A stretch of 64,000 nt of DNA from an uncultured Sphingomonadaceae bacterium (GTDB lineage Bacteria; Pseudomonadota; Alphaproteobacteria; Sphingomonadales; Sphingomonadaceae), in contig CANMGU010000002.1 in the NCBI GenBank assembly GCA_947497455.1, forward strand, positions 590,506 to 654,505, in the 5' to 3' direction. This document shows, piece by piece, positions 37,652 to 46,136 of this stretch (the stretch's first letter is position 1; each line of letters begins with the position of its first letter). Both the position numbers and the translations under genes were made by a program. The notes under the pieces are model-generated. The model was not told the origin of the DNA. It did no database searches and saw nothing but the letters and a program-made list of their open reading frames with translations.

Positions 37652-37671
37652 CCCCTGTTTGGTTACAGGGG
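37652..37671 (-). promoter_or_regulatory. Leader hairpin covering the ribosome binding site of the TonB receptor
   Basis: In the minus-strand leader CCCCTG (37671-37666), an 8-base loop and CAGGGG (37657-37652) form a 6-bp stem. The 3-prime arm contains the Shine-Dalgarno-like AGGGGA that sits about 9 bases before the ATG at 37643, so the folded form would hide the ribosome site. Confidence 0.5.
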
Positions 37672-38117
37672 CAACCAATAATATTAGGGGCTATTCAGCA
37701 ATGAAATACGGCATCAATCTCTATATTAGAAAATACATGAAGTTTTAACGCAACGGTGACTTTACAGATTTGTAAAACTGAAAAATGAAACAGAAAATAT
37801 CATCTATCTATTTGGTTTTTAAGGGGATAATGTTTCAACATGATCAACGCTGGGTGAGCTTTGGATGTCTGGCCACGCGGTTGATGACTTTTTGCTATTG
37901 TCGGACATGTCTATCGGTTGGCGGTAAAGACGTCTTTGAGACTCGGGCAGCACGGCTATGATCGGTTGATTGAGAAACGCACGGTCCCAAAACAGGCCAA
38001 TGCGGATGGCCATGGATCACCAATACAGGCTGACCCATGGCCATATTCCAGATTTCAGAAAGCGCTCATAATCGCGCAAGCAGAAAATTGTCTTGGCGAC
38101 AAAGCCTGCCTGGACAG
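37672..38117. other. Intergenic region without a confident gene
   Basis: About 450 bp between the TonB receptor and the MucR gene. The part next to the receptor is AT-rich and should hold its promoter. Short open frames on both strands (for example 37819-38013 minus, 37918-38172 plus) show no recognisable family, no good ribosome site and overlap each other. A 10-bp inverted repeat (ATGGCCATGG at 38006-38015, CCATGGCCAT at 38035-38044) lies 74 bp past the mucR stop codon and could be a weak transcript end, though it has no T run. Confidence 0.5.
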
Positions 38118-38522
38118 TTACTTGCGACCCAGGCCGATTTTTGTTGCCAGCCCGCTGCGCACTTTGGAATAGTTTGAAGAGACCATGGGGTAATCGGCTG
38201 GAAGCCCCCATTTCGCCCGATACTCCTCTGGTGTCATATTGTATCGCGTCATCAGATGGCGCTTCAACATTTTGAATTTTTTGCCATCTTCCAAACAGAC
38301 AATATGGTCCGGTTTGATTGACTCTTCGATGGGTACAGCTGGTTCCTGTTTGGTCGTTGTCGATGTTGGCTTGCCAGCCAGTTCAGACATGGCGCTGTGA
38401 ACGCTGTTAATCAGCAGCGGTAAGTCAGAAACGGCGACACTATTGTTGTTCACGTGCGCAACGACGATCTGTGACGTTAATGCTATCAACGTTTCGTCCA
38501 TTCTATTATCTTCTTCAGACAT
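38118..38522 (-). CDS. MucR/Ros family transcriptional regulator
   Basis: A 134-residue regulator of the Ros/MucR family, prokaryotic zinc-finger-type DNA-binding proteins that act as global H-NS-like repressors in alphaproteobacteria. The C-terminal DNA-binding part is clear: DHIVCLEDGKKFKMLKRHL followed by NMTPEEYRAKWGLPADYPM. The Cys, and the two His-like positions of the finger, are reduced here: one Cys (C in IVCLEDG) and one His (KRHL) are seen, which is common in zinc-lacking MucR-type members. The N-terminal half is a helical oligomerisation region. Isolated gene; 220 bp of AT-rich sequence precede it. Confidence 0.92.
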   Translation of the reverse strand: MSEEDNRMDETLIALTSQIVVAHVNNNSVAVSDLPLLINSVHSAMSELAGKPTSTTTKQEPAVPIEESIKPDHIVCLEDGKKFKMLKRHLMTRYNMTPEEYRAKWGLPADYPMVSSNYSKVRSGLATKIGLGRK

Positions 38523-38742
38523 GTTTGGCCCCCCGACCTATATTTTATTCAATTATTTCAACGTCTTCGATATGTAATCGAATTACATCCATTTCGGATA
38601 TAAAAATGTGATGTGCTTCCTTTCACAATAAATCAAGCATTGTTTCACTATTGATGGAGGCGGAGGATTAACAACTGCGGAATCAGCTAATTTCACGCAT
38701 GGGGCCATGGGTAAAAATGAACTATTACAAGAGGGATGGCGA

Positions 38743-39378
38743 TCAAGTCAGGTAAAAGCCAGTGGTCTTCTCTGCCACTTCCTCAGCTGTCACACCGGGA
38801 GCCAGTTCGATAAGCTTAAATGGTGTCTCATGATCTGAACGGTGGAACACACAAAGATCTGTAATGATCATATCGACCACATTGGTTCCGGTGAGCGGCA
38901 ATGTGCACGCGGGGATGAATTTGGGACTGCCATCCTTGGCGCAGTGATCCATCACAACAATGATCTTTTTGACACCAGCAACCAGATCCATGGCTCCGCC
39001 CATGCCTTTGATCATCTTGCCGGGAATCATCCAATTGGCAATATCTCCATTTTCGGCAACCTCCATCGCACCCAAAACGGTCAAATCAATATGCCCACCG
39101 CGGATCATGGCGAAACTGTCGGCGCTACCGAAATAGCTTGAGGAGGGAAGTTCGCTGATCGTTTGTTTGCCAGCGTTGATCAGATCGGCATCAATTTCGT
39201 CCTCATAGGGAAAGGGACCAATGCCCAGCATGCCGTTCTCGCTCTGAAGCGTGACTTCCACACCATCCGGAATATGGTTGGCAACCAGGGTTGGAATGCC
39301 AATGCCGAGATTGACATAATAGCCATCTTGCAGCTCTTGTGCAGCACGCGCTGCCATTTGATTGCGATCCCAGCTCAT
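38743..39378 (-). CDS. scoB: Succinyl-CoA:3-ketoacid CoA-transferase subunit B
   Basis: A 211-residue beta subunit of a family I CoA-transferase, which moves CoA from succinyl-CoA to acetoacetate or a related 3-oxo acid. The catalytic glutamate lies in [12 protein letters not shown], and the family motifs [14 protein letters not shown] and [12 protein letters not shown] are present. It overlaps the end of scoA by 4 bases (ATGA type), so the two subunits are translationally coupled. Role: use of ketone bodies or the end of aromatic degradation (beta-ketoadipate step, as in PcaIJ); without pca neighbours the ketone-body role is preferred. Confidence 0.93.
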   Translation of the reverse strand: MSWDRNQMAARAAQELQDGYYVNLGIGIPTLVANHIPDGVEVTLQSENGMLGIGPFPYEDEIDADLINAGKQTISELPSSSYFGSADSFAMIRGGHIDLTVLGAMEVAENGDIANWMIPGKMIKGMGGAMDLVAGVKKIIVVMDHCAKDGSPKFIPACTLPLTGTNVVDMIITDLCVFHRSDHETPFKLIELAPGVTAEEVAEKTTGFYLT

Positions 39379-40085
39379 GACGCGTCTCCTCGTTCGCGAG
39401 TCATGCGAAACTCGATCTTCTTGTCATAGGGCGAGCCGTCGATCAGCCGTTTGACATAAATGCTGGGTAGGTGGATCGCGTCGGGATCCAGTTCGCCGAC
39501 CTCAACAATTTCTTCTACTTCAGCGACGCAAATCTTCCCTGCCGTTGCCATCGGCGCATTGAAGTTTCGTGCTGTCTTGCGGAATATCAAATTGCCTGCT
39601 TTGTCCGCTTTCCATCCTTTGATCAGGCATAGGTCGGCATATATTCCACGTTCGAGTATATAGTCTTCCCCGTCGAATTTCTTCACATCCTTGCCCTCTG
39701 CAACCTGCGTGCCCACGCCTGTCTTGGTATAGAAACCCGGTATGCCAGCGCCGCCAGCCCGGCAACGTTCGGCCAGTGTTCCCTGGGGACAGAATTCTAC
39801 CTCCAACTCCCCGGACAAATATTGCCGCTCAAACTCCTTGTTCTCTCCCACATATGAAGAGATCATCTTCTTCACCTGTTTCGAGCGCAGCAACTTGCCA
39901 AGCCCCTCATTATCGATTCCGGCATTGTTCGAGGCGATTGTCAGATCCTTGATCTCGGCGACCTGAAGCGCATCAATCAGGCGCTCGGGAATACCGCACA
40001 GTCCAAATCCTCCGACGCACAAATGCATGCCGTCAAACAAGAGCCCGTCTAGAGCTGCAGCCGCGTCAGGATAAATTGTCTTCAT
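39375..40085 (-). CDS. scoA: Succinyl-CoA:3-ketoacid CoA-transferase subunit A
   Basis: A 236-residue alpha subunit. The CoA-binding motif [14 protein letters not shown] is near the N-terminus (about residues 23-36), followed by [15 protein letters not shown]. Start ATG 40085 gives [14 protein letters not shown], the family-typical beginning; the frame extends to 40136 but that part has no homology signal and would run into the divergent promoter. Downstream scoB overlaps by 4 bases. It is divergent from the phytase-like gene at 40176. Confidence 0.93.
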   Translation of the reverse strand: MKTIYPDAAAALDGLLFDGMHLCVGGFGLCGIPERLIDALQVAEIKDLTIASNNAGIDNEGLGKLLRSKQVKKMISSYVGENKEFERQYLSGELEVEFCPQGTLAERCRAGGAGIPGFYTKTGVGTQVAEGKDVKKFDGEDYILERGIYADLCLIKGWKADKAGNLIFRKTARNFNAPMATAGKICVAEVEEIVEVGELDPDAIHLPSIYVKRLIDGSPYDKKIEFRMTRERGDAS

Positions 40086-40175
40086 ATGGAACCTTTCAGG
40101 ATGACATTGATGGTTTCTAGCGCACCTATTTGGCAACCGTCCAGAATAGAATATATTTGCACCAGATTATCGGTT

Positions 40176-41285
40176 ATGGGCGCTTTTGTGACCCGAATAT
40201 TTGCATGCCTTTCATTGTTTTTCTTCCTGGTTCCGGTGACCTTTATTCACGGCTCGCCGCCGGCGAAGAACGACAGTCAATATATCCGGTTGCAAACGAT
40301 CAGTTTTGATTCGCAAGACCCCAATCGCAGAAAGACCGGTCGATTGGAGTTTTTAGCGGGCTGGAAACTCACAAGTGACAATGCTGATTTTGGCGGCATA
40401 TCATCGATGCTGGTTCTTCCGGACAGCCGGATTTTTATGTTGAGTGATGCGGGTGTTCTCATAGGCTTCACATTGGATGAAGAAAAAGGCTTGGCTAAAC
40501 GGCCATTTATTGCGCCGCTGCCCGATGGTCCGCCGGTAGAAAACGGATTTGCAAAGAAGAATTGGGATGCAGAGTCTCTGGTTCATAATCCGCAGACCGG
40601 TCAATATTGGGTTGGCTATGAGCGCTATCACGGGATCTGGCGTTATGGCCCTTCCTTTGCGCGCAAGGAAGCAGAGCAACAAGTCAAAGAGATGCAAGGC
40701 TGGCCGCCAAATGGCGGCGCGGAGGCGATGCTTCGGCTGCCAGGATCGAAAGATACAAAGGACCGCTTTTTGGTTTTTTCTGAATCTGCCGATTATAGCA
40801 AAGGCGGATATCAGGCATTGATTTTTGACGGTGATCCGGCGGAAGCAGATGTGAAGCCAACACTATTTGGCTATCGCCCGCCCAAAGGATATGAATTGAC
40901 CGATGCAACTTTGTTGCCCGATGGCCGTGCGCTTCTATTGCATCGACGCTTTACGCCGCTTGAGGGCGTTTCCGCCATTGTTTCGATAGGGGATCTGTCG
41001 GAGATCAAGGCTGGTAAGCTGTGGACGTCACAACGGATTGCTTCACTGAAACCGCCTTTAAAGGTCGATAATATGGAAGCGTTGAGTGTGACGGTCGAAG
41101 GTGATGAGACGATCATCTGGATCGCATCGGACGATAACTTCAATGCGATTCAGGAAACGATATTGATGAAGTTCCGGCTGGCCAAGGGCAAGCAAAAGAA
41201 GAAGCGCAAGGAAGGAAGCACGGAGCCTGCACCTCCAAAAGCAAAAGCCGAGGCTCGCCCCGGCTTTTCATCAATTCCAAATTAA
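40176..41285 (+). CDS. Esterase-like activity of phytase family protein, secreted
   Basis: A 369-residue exported protein. A signal peptide (about residues 1-26, with the hydrophobic core IFACLSLFFFLVPVTF) precedes a beta-propeller-type domain of the phytase-like family, recognised by GGISSMLVLPDSRIFMLSDAG and NWDAESLVHNPQTGQYWVGYERYHGIWRY (read in parts). Members are predicted phosphoesterases, but activity is not shown. The last 35 residues are a lysine- and proline-rich tail. Part of that tail is encoded by a hairpin that can terminate the convergent rpmB transcript. The ATG at 40176 is preferred over 40086, which overlaps the scoA promoter region. Confidence 0.82.
   Translation: MGAFVTRIFACLSLFFFLVPVTFIHGSPPAKNDSQYIRLQTISFDSQDPNRRKTGRLEFLAGWKLTSDNADFGGISSMLVLPDSRIFMLSDAGVLIGFTLDEEKGLAKRPFIAPLPDGPPVENGFAKKNWDAESLVHNPQTGQYWVGYERYHGIWRYGPSFARKEAEQQVKEMQGWPPNGGAEAMLRLPGSKDTKDRFLVFSESADYSKGGYQALIFDGDPAEADVKPTLFGYRPPKGYELTDATLLPDGRALLLHRRFTPLEGVSAIVSIGDLSEIKAGKLWTSQRIASLKPPLKVDNMEALSVTVEGDETIIWIASDDNFNAIQETILMKFRLAKGKQKKKRKEGSTEPAPPKAKAEARPGFSSIPN
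41243..41268. terminator. Bidirectional hairpin terminator inside the 3-prime end of the phytase-like gene
   Basis: AAAAGCCG (41243-41250), a 10-base loop and CGGCTTTT (41261-41268) form a stem that ends in T residues on both strands. On the minus strand it lies 35 bp past the rpmB stop, so it can serve rpmB although it lies within the coding sequence of the convergent gene. Confidence 0.65.
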
Positions 41286-41303
41286 ATACTATTGGATAGT
41301 AAG

Positions 41304-41591
41304 TTAAGCAGCAGCCTGCTTTTTGGCGATTTCTTTCTTGATGCGGCGTACGCGCAAGCTCAATTTGTCGTCGGATGTTTTCAGCAGCCAGTTATCCAGC
41401 CCGCCAACATGCTCGACCGAACGCAGACCATGGGTCGATACGCGCAGTTTTATGCCTTTGCCGAGAGCGTCGGACAACAGGGTCACATTTTGCAGGTTGG
41501 GCAAAAAGGTTTTCTTGGTCCGGTTTTTGGCGTGCGATACGTTATTACCTACCAGCCGAGTCTTACCTGTCAGTTCGCAAATCCGCGACAT
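41304..41591 (-). CDS. rpmB: 50S ribosomal protein L28
   Basis: A 95-residue ribosomal protein. The start [10 protein letters not shown] and the segment [19 protein letters not shown] are typical of L28. A longer frame to 41645 adds 18 residues with no family match, so ATG 41591 is used. The C-terminal extension ends in [11 protein letters not shown] as in other alphaproteobacteria. It converges with the phytase-like gene (18 bp between stops) and is divergent from tadA. Confidence 0.96.
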   Translation of the reverse strand: MSRICELTGKTRLVGNNVSHAKNRTKKTFLPNLQNVTLLSDALGKGIKLRVSTHGLRSVEHVGGLDNWLLKTSDDKLSLRVRRIKKEIAKKQAAA

Positions 41592-41780
41592 CTTGCTTGT
41601 CCAATTTCTTGTTAATGAGTGATTCCCGTAGGAAAGACAGCGCACCTAACCGCAAAAGGTCAGTCCGTCAAGCGTCCCGCCAAGATTTTCCGCCCTGTCG
41701 GGGCCTGATTGCGTCGGCATTCTCTCGACGGCCAGCGGGTTCGTCTGGTCATTACCAATGCTTCGCGCTAATCGCTGCAT

Positions 41781-42239
41781 ATGACGACCGATCCATTCCA
41801 TTCCTATATGCCGCAAGCACTGGCATTGGCCAGGAAGGCGGCCGAATCGGGCGAAGTGCCGGTCGGGGCCGTTATTGTTCGCCAAGGAGAAATAATCGGG
41901 CACGGTTATAACCTAACCCGTACCCATAATGATCCCAGTGCTCACGCAGAAATTGCAGCGATTCGTCAGGCTTGTAGTGCGTTAAAAACCGATCGGCTCG
42001 AAGATTGTGATCTCTGGGTGACGCTCGAACCCTGCACAATGTGCGCCGGTGCCATTGCCCATGCCAGAATCAGGCGCCTCTATTACGGTGCGGCTGATCC
42101 CAAGGGCGGGGCAGTGGAGAGCGGCGTGAATTTCTTTGCCGCTTCCACTTGCCACCATGCACCCGAGGTCTACACCGGATTTGATGAAGCCGAATCCGCT
42201 TCTTTGCTGAAGGGATTTTTCAAAAATCGCCGTGACTGA
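41781..42239 (+). CDS. tadA: tRNA-specific adenosine deaminase
   Basis: A 152-residue zinc-dependent deaminase that converts A34 to inosine in the anticodon of tRNA-Arg(ACG). The zinc and catalytic residues are visible in the motif HAEIAAI (His and proton-shuttle Glu, residues about 54-56) and PCTMCAGAI (two Cys, about 84 and 87). The remaining conserved segment ARIRRLYYGAADPKGGAVES matches TadA rather than cytosine or guanine deaminases. It stands alone between rpmB (divergent) and the two-component regulator genes (convergent, 12 bp between the stops). Confidence 0.94.
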   Translation: MTTDPFHSYMPQALALARKAAESGEVPVGAVIVRQGEIIGHGYNLTRTHNDPSAHAEIAAIRQACSALKTDRLEDCDLWVTLEPCTMCAGAIAHARIRRLYYGAADPKGGAVESGVNFFAASTCHHAPEVYTGFDEAESASLLKGFFKNRRD

Positions 42240-42251
42240 AAGATGATGCGC

Positions 42252-43052
42252 TTAGTGCACAAACCGTGCAACGACATCGCGGTAACTGCGGCTAACCTTG
42301 ACCTGCGCGCCTGATCCCAGGATTAGGAAGCATTCGCCATTGGTATGGGGTTTTACTTCGCGTACCTGACCGAGATTGACAATGGTCGAACGATGGACGC
42401 GCTGAAAATTGCGAGGATCAAGGCGCTTTTCAAGATCCTTCATGGTTTCACGCAGGATCAGCGAATTGTCGGCCGTATAGATGCACATATAGTCGCCTGC
42501 CGCGTCAATCCGTTCAATCGTATCAACATCGACGCGGAAAATCTGGCCGCGGTCCTTGACGTTGATCAGTTTTTCATAGCGGCTGGCTGCAGCAGGTTCT
42601 TCTGCATTTTCCAGATCTGCCATAGCAGCGGGGGCCACTTCGCTGAGAACATTTTTCAGCTTTTCAATCTCTTCAGCACCGCGTTTTTCGGTGAGACGGT
42701 TGCGCACTCGTTCCAGTGCATCGGCCAGACGATCCGGCTCGACCGGTTTGACAAGATAATCAACCGCCTCTGCCTCGAAGGCGCGGACAGCATGATCGGC
42801 ATAGGCGGTAACGAAAATGAACAGGGGTGGTTCGATTTCCATAATGCCCTGCACAACAGAAAAGCCGTCAAAGCCGGGCATCTGAATGTCGAGGAAAACA
42901 AGATCAGGCTTCAGCGTCTTGATTTTGCGAATGGCTTCGCGCCCATTGTTGCAAGTATCGATAACTTCGATATCTTCGAATTTCTCGAGACGGATTTGAA
43001 GACCCTGAATGGCCAGTTTTTCGTCGTCGACTAATATCGTCTTTATCGTCAT
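42252..43052 (-). CDS. LytTR-type response regulator
   Basis: A 266-residue response regulator. The receiver domain (about residues 1-120) has the acidic pair DDE, the phosphorylation aspartate in LVFLDIQMPGFDG (D55) and the conserved Lys in LVKPVEPDRL. The C-terminal LytTR DNA-binding domain (about 165-265) contains the motifs VDTIERIDAAGDYMCIY and FQRVHRSTIVNL. The start overlaps the end of the histidine kinase gene by 4 bases (ATGA type), so the pair is made together. The target genes cannot be read from the sequence. Confidence 0.93.
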   Translation of the reverse strand: MTIKTILVDDEKLAIQGLQIRLEKFEDIEVIDTCNNGREAIRKIKTLKPDLVFLDIQMPGFDGFSVVQGIMEIEPPLFIFVTAYADHAVRAFEAEAVDYLVKPVEPDRLADALERVRNRLTEKRGAEEIEKLKNVLSEVAPAAMADLENAEEPAAASRYEKLINVKDRGQIFRVDVDTIERIDAAGDYMCIYTADNSLILRETMKDLEKRLDPRNFQRVHRSTIVNLGQVREVKPHTNGECFLILGSGAQVKVSRSYRDVVARFVH

Positions 43053-44278
43053 GGATTCATATCCTTTTGGTGCGATGAAGCCATAGCGGGGGCGGTGACG
43101 AGACCCCCATGGCTTTTATCGGATGCATGCTCCCCAAATATTGCTTCGTTTCTGATCTGGCCAGTTGTCGCATTATCTTGCGCAGCCTCTTTCTCAATCT
43201 GTTCTCTGGTCTCAAATGGCAATGCAATGATCACAGAAAAACCGCCTCCTGTTGAAGATTTGATCTCAAACGCATGCGCTTCTCCATAAGCTTGGTTTAA
43301 TCGCTCCTGAATATTTCCCAAACCCACGCCCGTGGAATGACTATTTTTAGGGATTGGACCATTTTTTCCAGGACCGGTATCCGCAACTATTATGCGGACC
43401 TTATCATTTTCAAGTCGAGCCGACACCGAGATATCGGCGCCTTCTTCCATCGGAGTGACCGCATATTTGATCGCATTCTCTACCAATGGTTGCAACAAAA
43501 GGGATGGTAGCAGCGCGTCACGGACTGCCGGATCAATGTCAAAGCTCGGCCGCAACCGATCTTCGAAGCGCATTTTTTCAATGTCGAGATACAGGTGCAG
43601 TGTTTCAACCTCTTGAGCCAAAGTCACGCGGCTGTGTACTTCGTTGACCAAAGTATGCCGCAAAAAGGAAGACAGGCGAGACAGCATCGCATTGGCCGGT
43701 TCAGTCTGCTTCAGCAGTACGAGTGTCGAGATACTATTAAGTGTATTGAACAGAAAATGTGGGTTGAGCTGGTAACGCAGCATAGCGAGCTGGGCCCGGG
43801 TGGCCTGCGTTTCCAGCCGCAAAAGCTGGTCATTCTGTTCTTCGACTCGCAAAAAGAAATTAATCGCATAATAGAGCGCCGACCATGCCCCAAGCAACAT
43901 GCTGCCGAGGAACAGGGCGCCGAGAAATAATGTACCAAAGGCAGTTTCCGAAGTCGGGTTCTGGATTCGGAAAACCCACGCATCGACAAATGCGTAGAGC
44001 GATGCTGCCACGGCAAGCGCAGCGGCGGTCACGCCCCATGTCACCAGAGGCTTGCGGTTGATCAGGTTACGATAGATTACCGACAGCAATAGCGAAATCG
44101 AATAACCGGTTATCGTGCCGATAATCGCTGGCACCAGAAAGCTCAGCGGCAAGCCATTGGAAATACCGGATAATCCGCGCAGCGCCAGCACCGCGGCCCA
44201 GCCGGCGGATTGCAGGTTCCAGAATGCGCGGTTTTTATTGCCAAAAAAGGGCTGGGGGCGGATTTCGATAACGGCCAT
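43049..44278 (-). CDS. LytS/YehU-type sensor histidine kinase
   Basis: A 409-residue membrane kinase. Four hydrophobic segments in the first 150 residues (for example PLSFLVPAIIGTITGYSISLLLS, read in parts) make up the sensor part. The phosphoacceptor region has the family motif QLNPHFLFNTLNSIS. The ATPase domain contains NAIKYAV (N box) and DTGPGKNG and GVGLGNIQERL (G boxes). An extra C-terminal tail of about 50 residues without domain features follows the ATPase domain. It is the partner of the LytTR response regulator encoded directly downstream. Confidence 0.92.
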   Translation of the reverse strand: MAVIEIRPQPFFGNKNRAFWNLQSAGWAAVLALRGLSGISNGLPLSFLVPAIIGTITGYSISLLLSVIYRNLINRKPLVTWGVTAAALAVAASLYAFVDAWVFRIQNPTSETAFGTLFLGALFLGSMLLGAWSALYYAINFFLRVEEQNDQLLRLETQATRAQLAMLRYQLNPHFLFNTLNSISTLVLLKQTEPANAMLSRLSSFLRHTLVNEVHSRVTLAQEVETLHLYLDIEKMRFEDRLRPSFDIDPAVRDALLPSLLLQPLVENAIKYAVTPMEEGADISVSARLENDKVRIIVADTGPGKNGPIPKNSHSTGVGLGNIQERLNQAYGEAHAFEIKSSTGGGFSVIIALPFETREQIEKEAAQDNATTGQIRNEAIFGEHASDKSHGGLVTAPAMASSHQKDMNP

Positions 44279-44375
44279 ATGTCCTATCTATAGCGCGGCA
44301 TTGCCGTTTGGGAAAGAATCGCATAAACTTGTCGGATAAAATGCGTTTTCAAGATGCATGCAAAAGGAGAGAGTC

Positions 44376-44957
44376 ATGGGCGGTCCTAACGAAGTCAGAG
44401 CAAAATTCCCTTCCATGGAGGAGGGCACCAAAGAAGACTGGGACATTATTGGTGGCCACTACATGCCCTTTGCCAGCAAGGTGGCAGACCGAGTCCTCGA
44501 TCATTTGCGGTTGCTGGACGGCGACTATGGCGGGTTCCCAGTCGATCGGCTGGAGCATAGTTTGCAAACCGCAACCCGCGCGCACCGCGATGGTCGGCCG
44601 GATGACTATGTCGTGATGGCTTTGCTGCACGATATTGGGGATACATTGGGCACGTTTAACCACCCCGATGTTGCCGCTGCGATCCTGAAACCTTTTGTCA
44701 GCGAAAAACTGCATTGGATTACAGAGAAACACGGAATTTTTCAGGGCTATTATTTTTTCCATCATCTCGGACAGGACCGCGACATGCGCGAACAGTTCCG
44801 TGGACATGAGCATTTTGAAGATTGTGCGGAATTTTGTGAAAAATATGACCAGTCCGCGTTTGATGCCAACTATGAAAGTGCGCCGCTGGAATTTTTCGAA
44901 CCGATTGTCCGCAAAGTCATGGCACGGCCGATCAACAGCATCTATGTGAACGAATAG
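44376..44957 (+). CDS. HD-domain protein, possible mixed-valent diiron oxygenase
   Basis: A 193-residue protein of the HD superfamily. Metal-ligand motifs are EHSLQTAT (His), LLHDIGD (His-Asp), NHPDVAA (His) and KHGIFQGYYFFHH (His), with a later Asp in EKYDQSAFD. That ligand order resembles the PhnZ/myo-inositol-oxygenase type of diiron oxygenases as much as HD phosphohydrolases, so both remain open. Start ATG 44376 has GGAGAG 8 bases upstream; ATG 44358 has none. It is divergent from the histidine kinase gene. No phosphonate or inositol genes are nearby, so no substrate is proposed. Confidence 0.75.
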   Translation: MGGPNEVRAKFPSMEEGTKEDWDIIGGHYMPFASKVADRVLDHLRLLDGDYGGFPVDRLEHSLQTATRAHRDGRPDDYVVMALLHDIGDTLGTFNHPDVAAAILKPFVSEKLHWITEKHGIFQGYYFFHHLGQDRDMREQFRGHEHFEDCAEFCEKYDQSAFDANYESAPLEFFEPIVRKVMARPINSIYVNE

Positions 44958-45143
44958 ATATCGGATTAGATGGTTTTTTGGGAGTGTAACTCGGGATTCA
45001 AGACCATCAGATTCGACGCTTTGGAGTATCTCTGCGGACCATATCACGGTCCATTGGACCATTTGAATTTTGATTGACCACCGATATTGATCAATGTGGC
45101 GGCCGCAATCCGACTGCGGTGATAAACAGTGTCACTGTTCCGG
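44958..45143. other. Convergent intergenic region with small inverted repeats
   Basis: This 186-bp gap lies between the convergent HD-domain and LysR genes. It contains several short inverted repeats, the clearest being AACAGTG-T-CACTGTT (45125-45139), 5 bases past the LysR stop, and GGACC-N7-GGTCC near 45037-45053. No gene and no T-tract terminator were seen. Confidence 0.4.
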
Positions 45144-46040
45144 CTAGCAAATTTCGATAGTTTTGACCAAATGGTCCAGCACGGCTTGAACCCTGAGGGA
45201 ATCTGCACCCTGGCGGCTGGTGATCGCGACCACCGGAGCAGCCGGAGCATCCCAGCCGGGTAGTAATTCAATCAATTTCTTTTCTGCGATGGCCGGCAAT
45301 GCGCTCCATTCTGACCGGACCAAGAGCCCCATGCCGCCAATGGCCCAGTTTAATGCGGTTTCTCCATCGTTTGTAATGAATTTCGGTTTTATCTTGATGG
45401 TGGTGGATTGGCCTTGATCCGACGTGAAACTCCAATAAGCTCCGGCATTGCCATCCTCATTAATCGCTATGCATTGATGTTGCCGAATGTCTTCAGGATG
45501 CCTGAGGCTTCCATGTTGCTCGATATATTCTGGTGATGCGCAGATCAATCTGCGATTTGCGGCGAGCATCATGCTGGTGAAGTTCGAGTCCACAATAGGT
45601 GATACCCGGATGATTATATCCCAACTGTTGTGAGGAACGCGGCTAAGATCTGCACTGAGTTCCAAATCGATCGATAGATCCGGATATTTGCGGCAAAGTG
45701 TCGCAATGGCCGGTGCAATATAATGCCTGCCAAAACCATAAGGTGCCGTGATCGATATATTGCCGCTCACCGTCCCTTTGCGTTCATTCACCTGGTCCTG
45801 AATGAGCTGCAGCTCAGAGAGTAAATTTACAGCCCTATCAGCCAGAAATTCACCATCTGACGTCAGCACAATACCTGAGCGCCCGTTTCGCATAGCCAGT
45901 TCCAGGCCAAGCTTATCTTCAAGTATGGTCAATCGTTGGCTTACGGCAGAAGGGGTGAGATATAATTCTCTTGCAGCTGCCGCTATAGACTTCCCCTTTG
46001 CCAAATAGGAAATCAGCGTGAGATCATCAGAACTTATCAT
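45144..46040 (-). CDS. LysR family transcriptional regulator
   Basis: A 298-residue LysR-type regulator. The N-terminal winged helix-turn-helix (about residues 5-63) contains SIAAAARELYLTPSAVSQRL. The C-terminal effector domain (about 90-295) belongs to the type found in CrgA/DsdC-like regulators (GNISITAPYGFGRHYIAPAI). It is divergent from a serine hydrolase gene with a LysR-like operator between them (46052-46072), the usual layout of a LysR regulator and its target. The effector is unknown. Confidence 0.92.
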   Translation of the reverse strand: MISSDDLTLISYLAKGKSIAAAARELYLTPSAVSQRLTILEDKLGLELAMRNGRSGIVLTSDGEFLADRAVNLLSELQLIQDQVNERKGTVSGNISITAPYGFGRHYIAPAIATLCRKYPDLSIDLELSADLSRVPHNSWDIIIRVSPIVDSNFTSMMLAANRRLICASPEYIEQHGSLRHPEDIRQHQCIAINEDGNAGAYWSFTSDQGQSTTIKIKPKFITNDGETALNWAIGGMGLLVRSEWSALPAIAEKKLIELLPGWDAPAAPVVAITSRQGADSLRVQAVLDHLVKTIEIC

Positions 46041-46051
46041 TAGATATGCTT

Positions 46052-46072
46052 ACTATTTAGACATGAAATAGT
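46052..46072. promoter_or_regulatory. LysR-type operator between lysR and the serine hydrolase gene
   Basis: ACTATTT-N7-AAATAGT is a perfect 7-bp inverted repeat with the T-N11-A spacing of LysR boxes. It starts 12 bases before the LysR ATG (46040) and lies 64 bp from the serine hydrolase start, so it can serve both genes. Confidence 0.7.
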
Positions 46073-46136
46073 CATTATAAATTCTGAATAACACGTGTTA
46101 GAGGAATTTCATCTGAGTTTCAGAGGGAAGAGAAAT

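Noticed and set aside
37918..38172. 84-codon plus-strand frame between the TonB receptor and mucR
   Set aside because: No family features, overlaps the mucR end on the other strand and a competing frame at 37819-38013.
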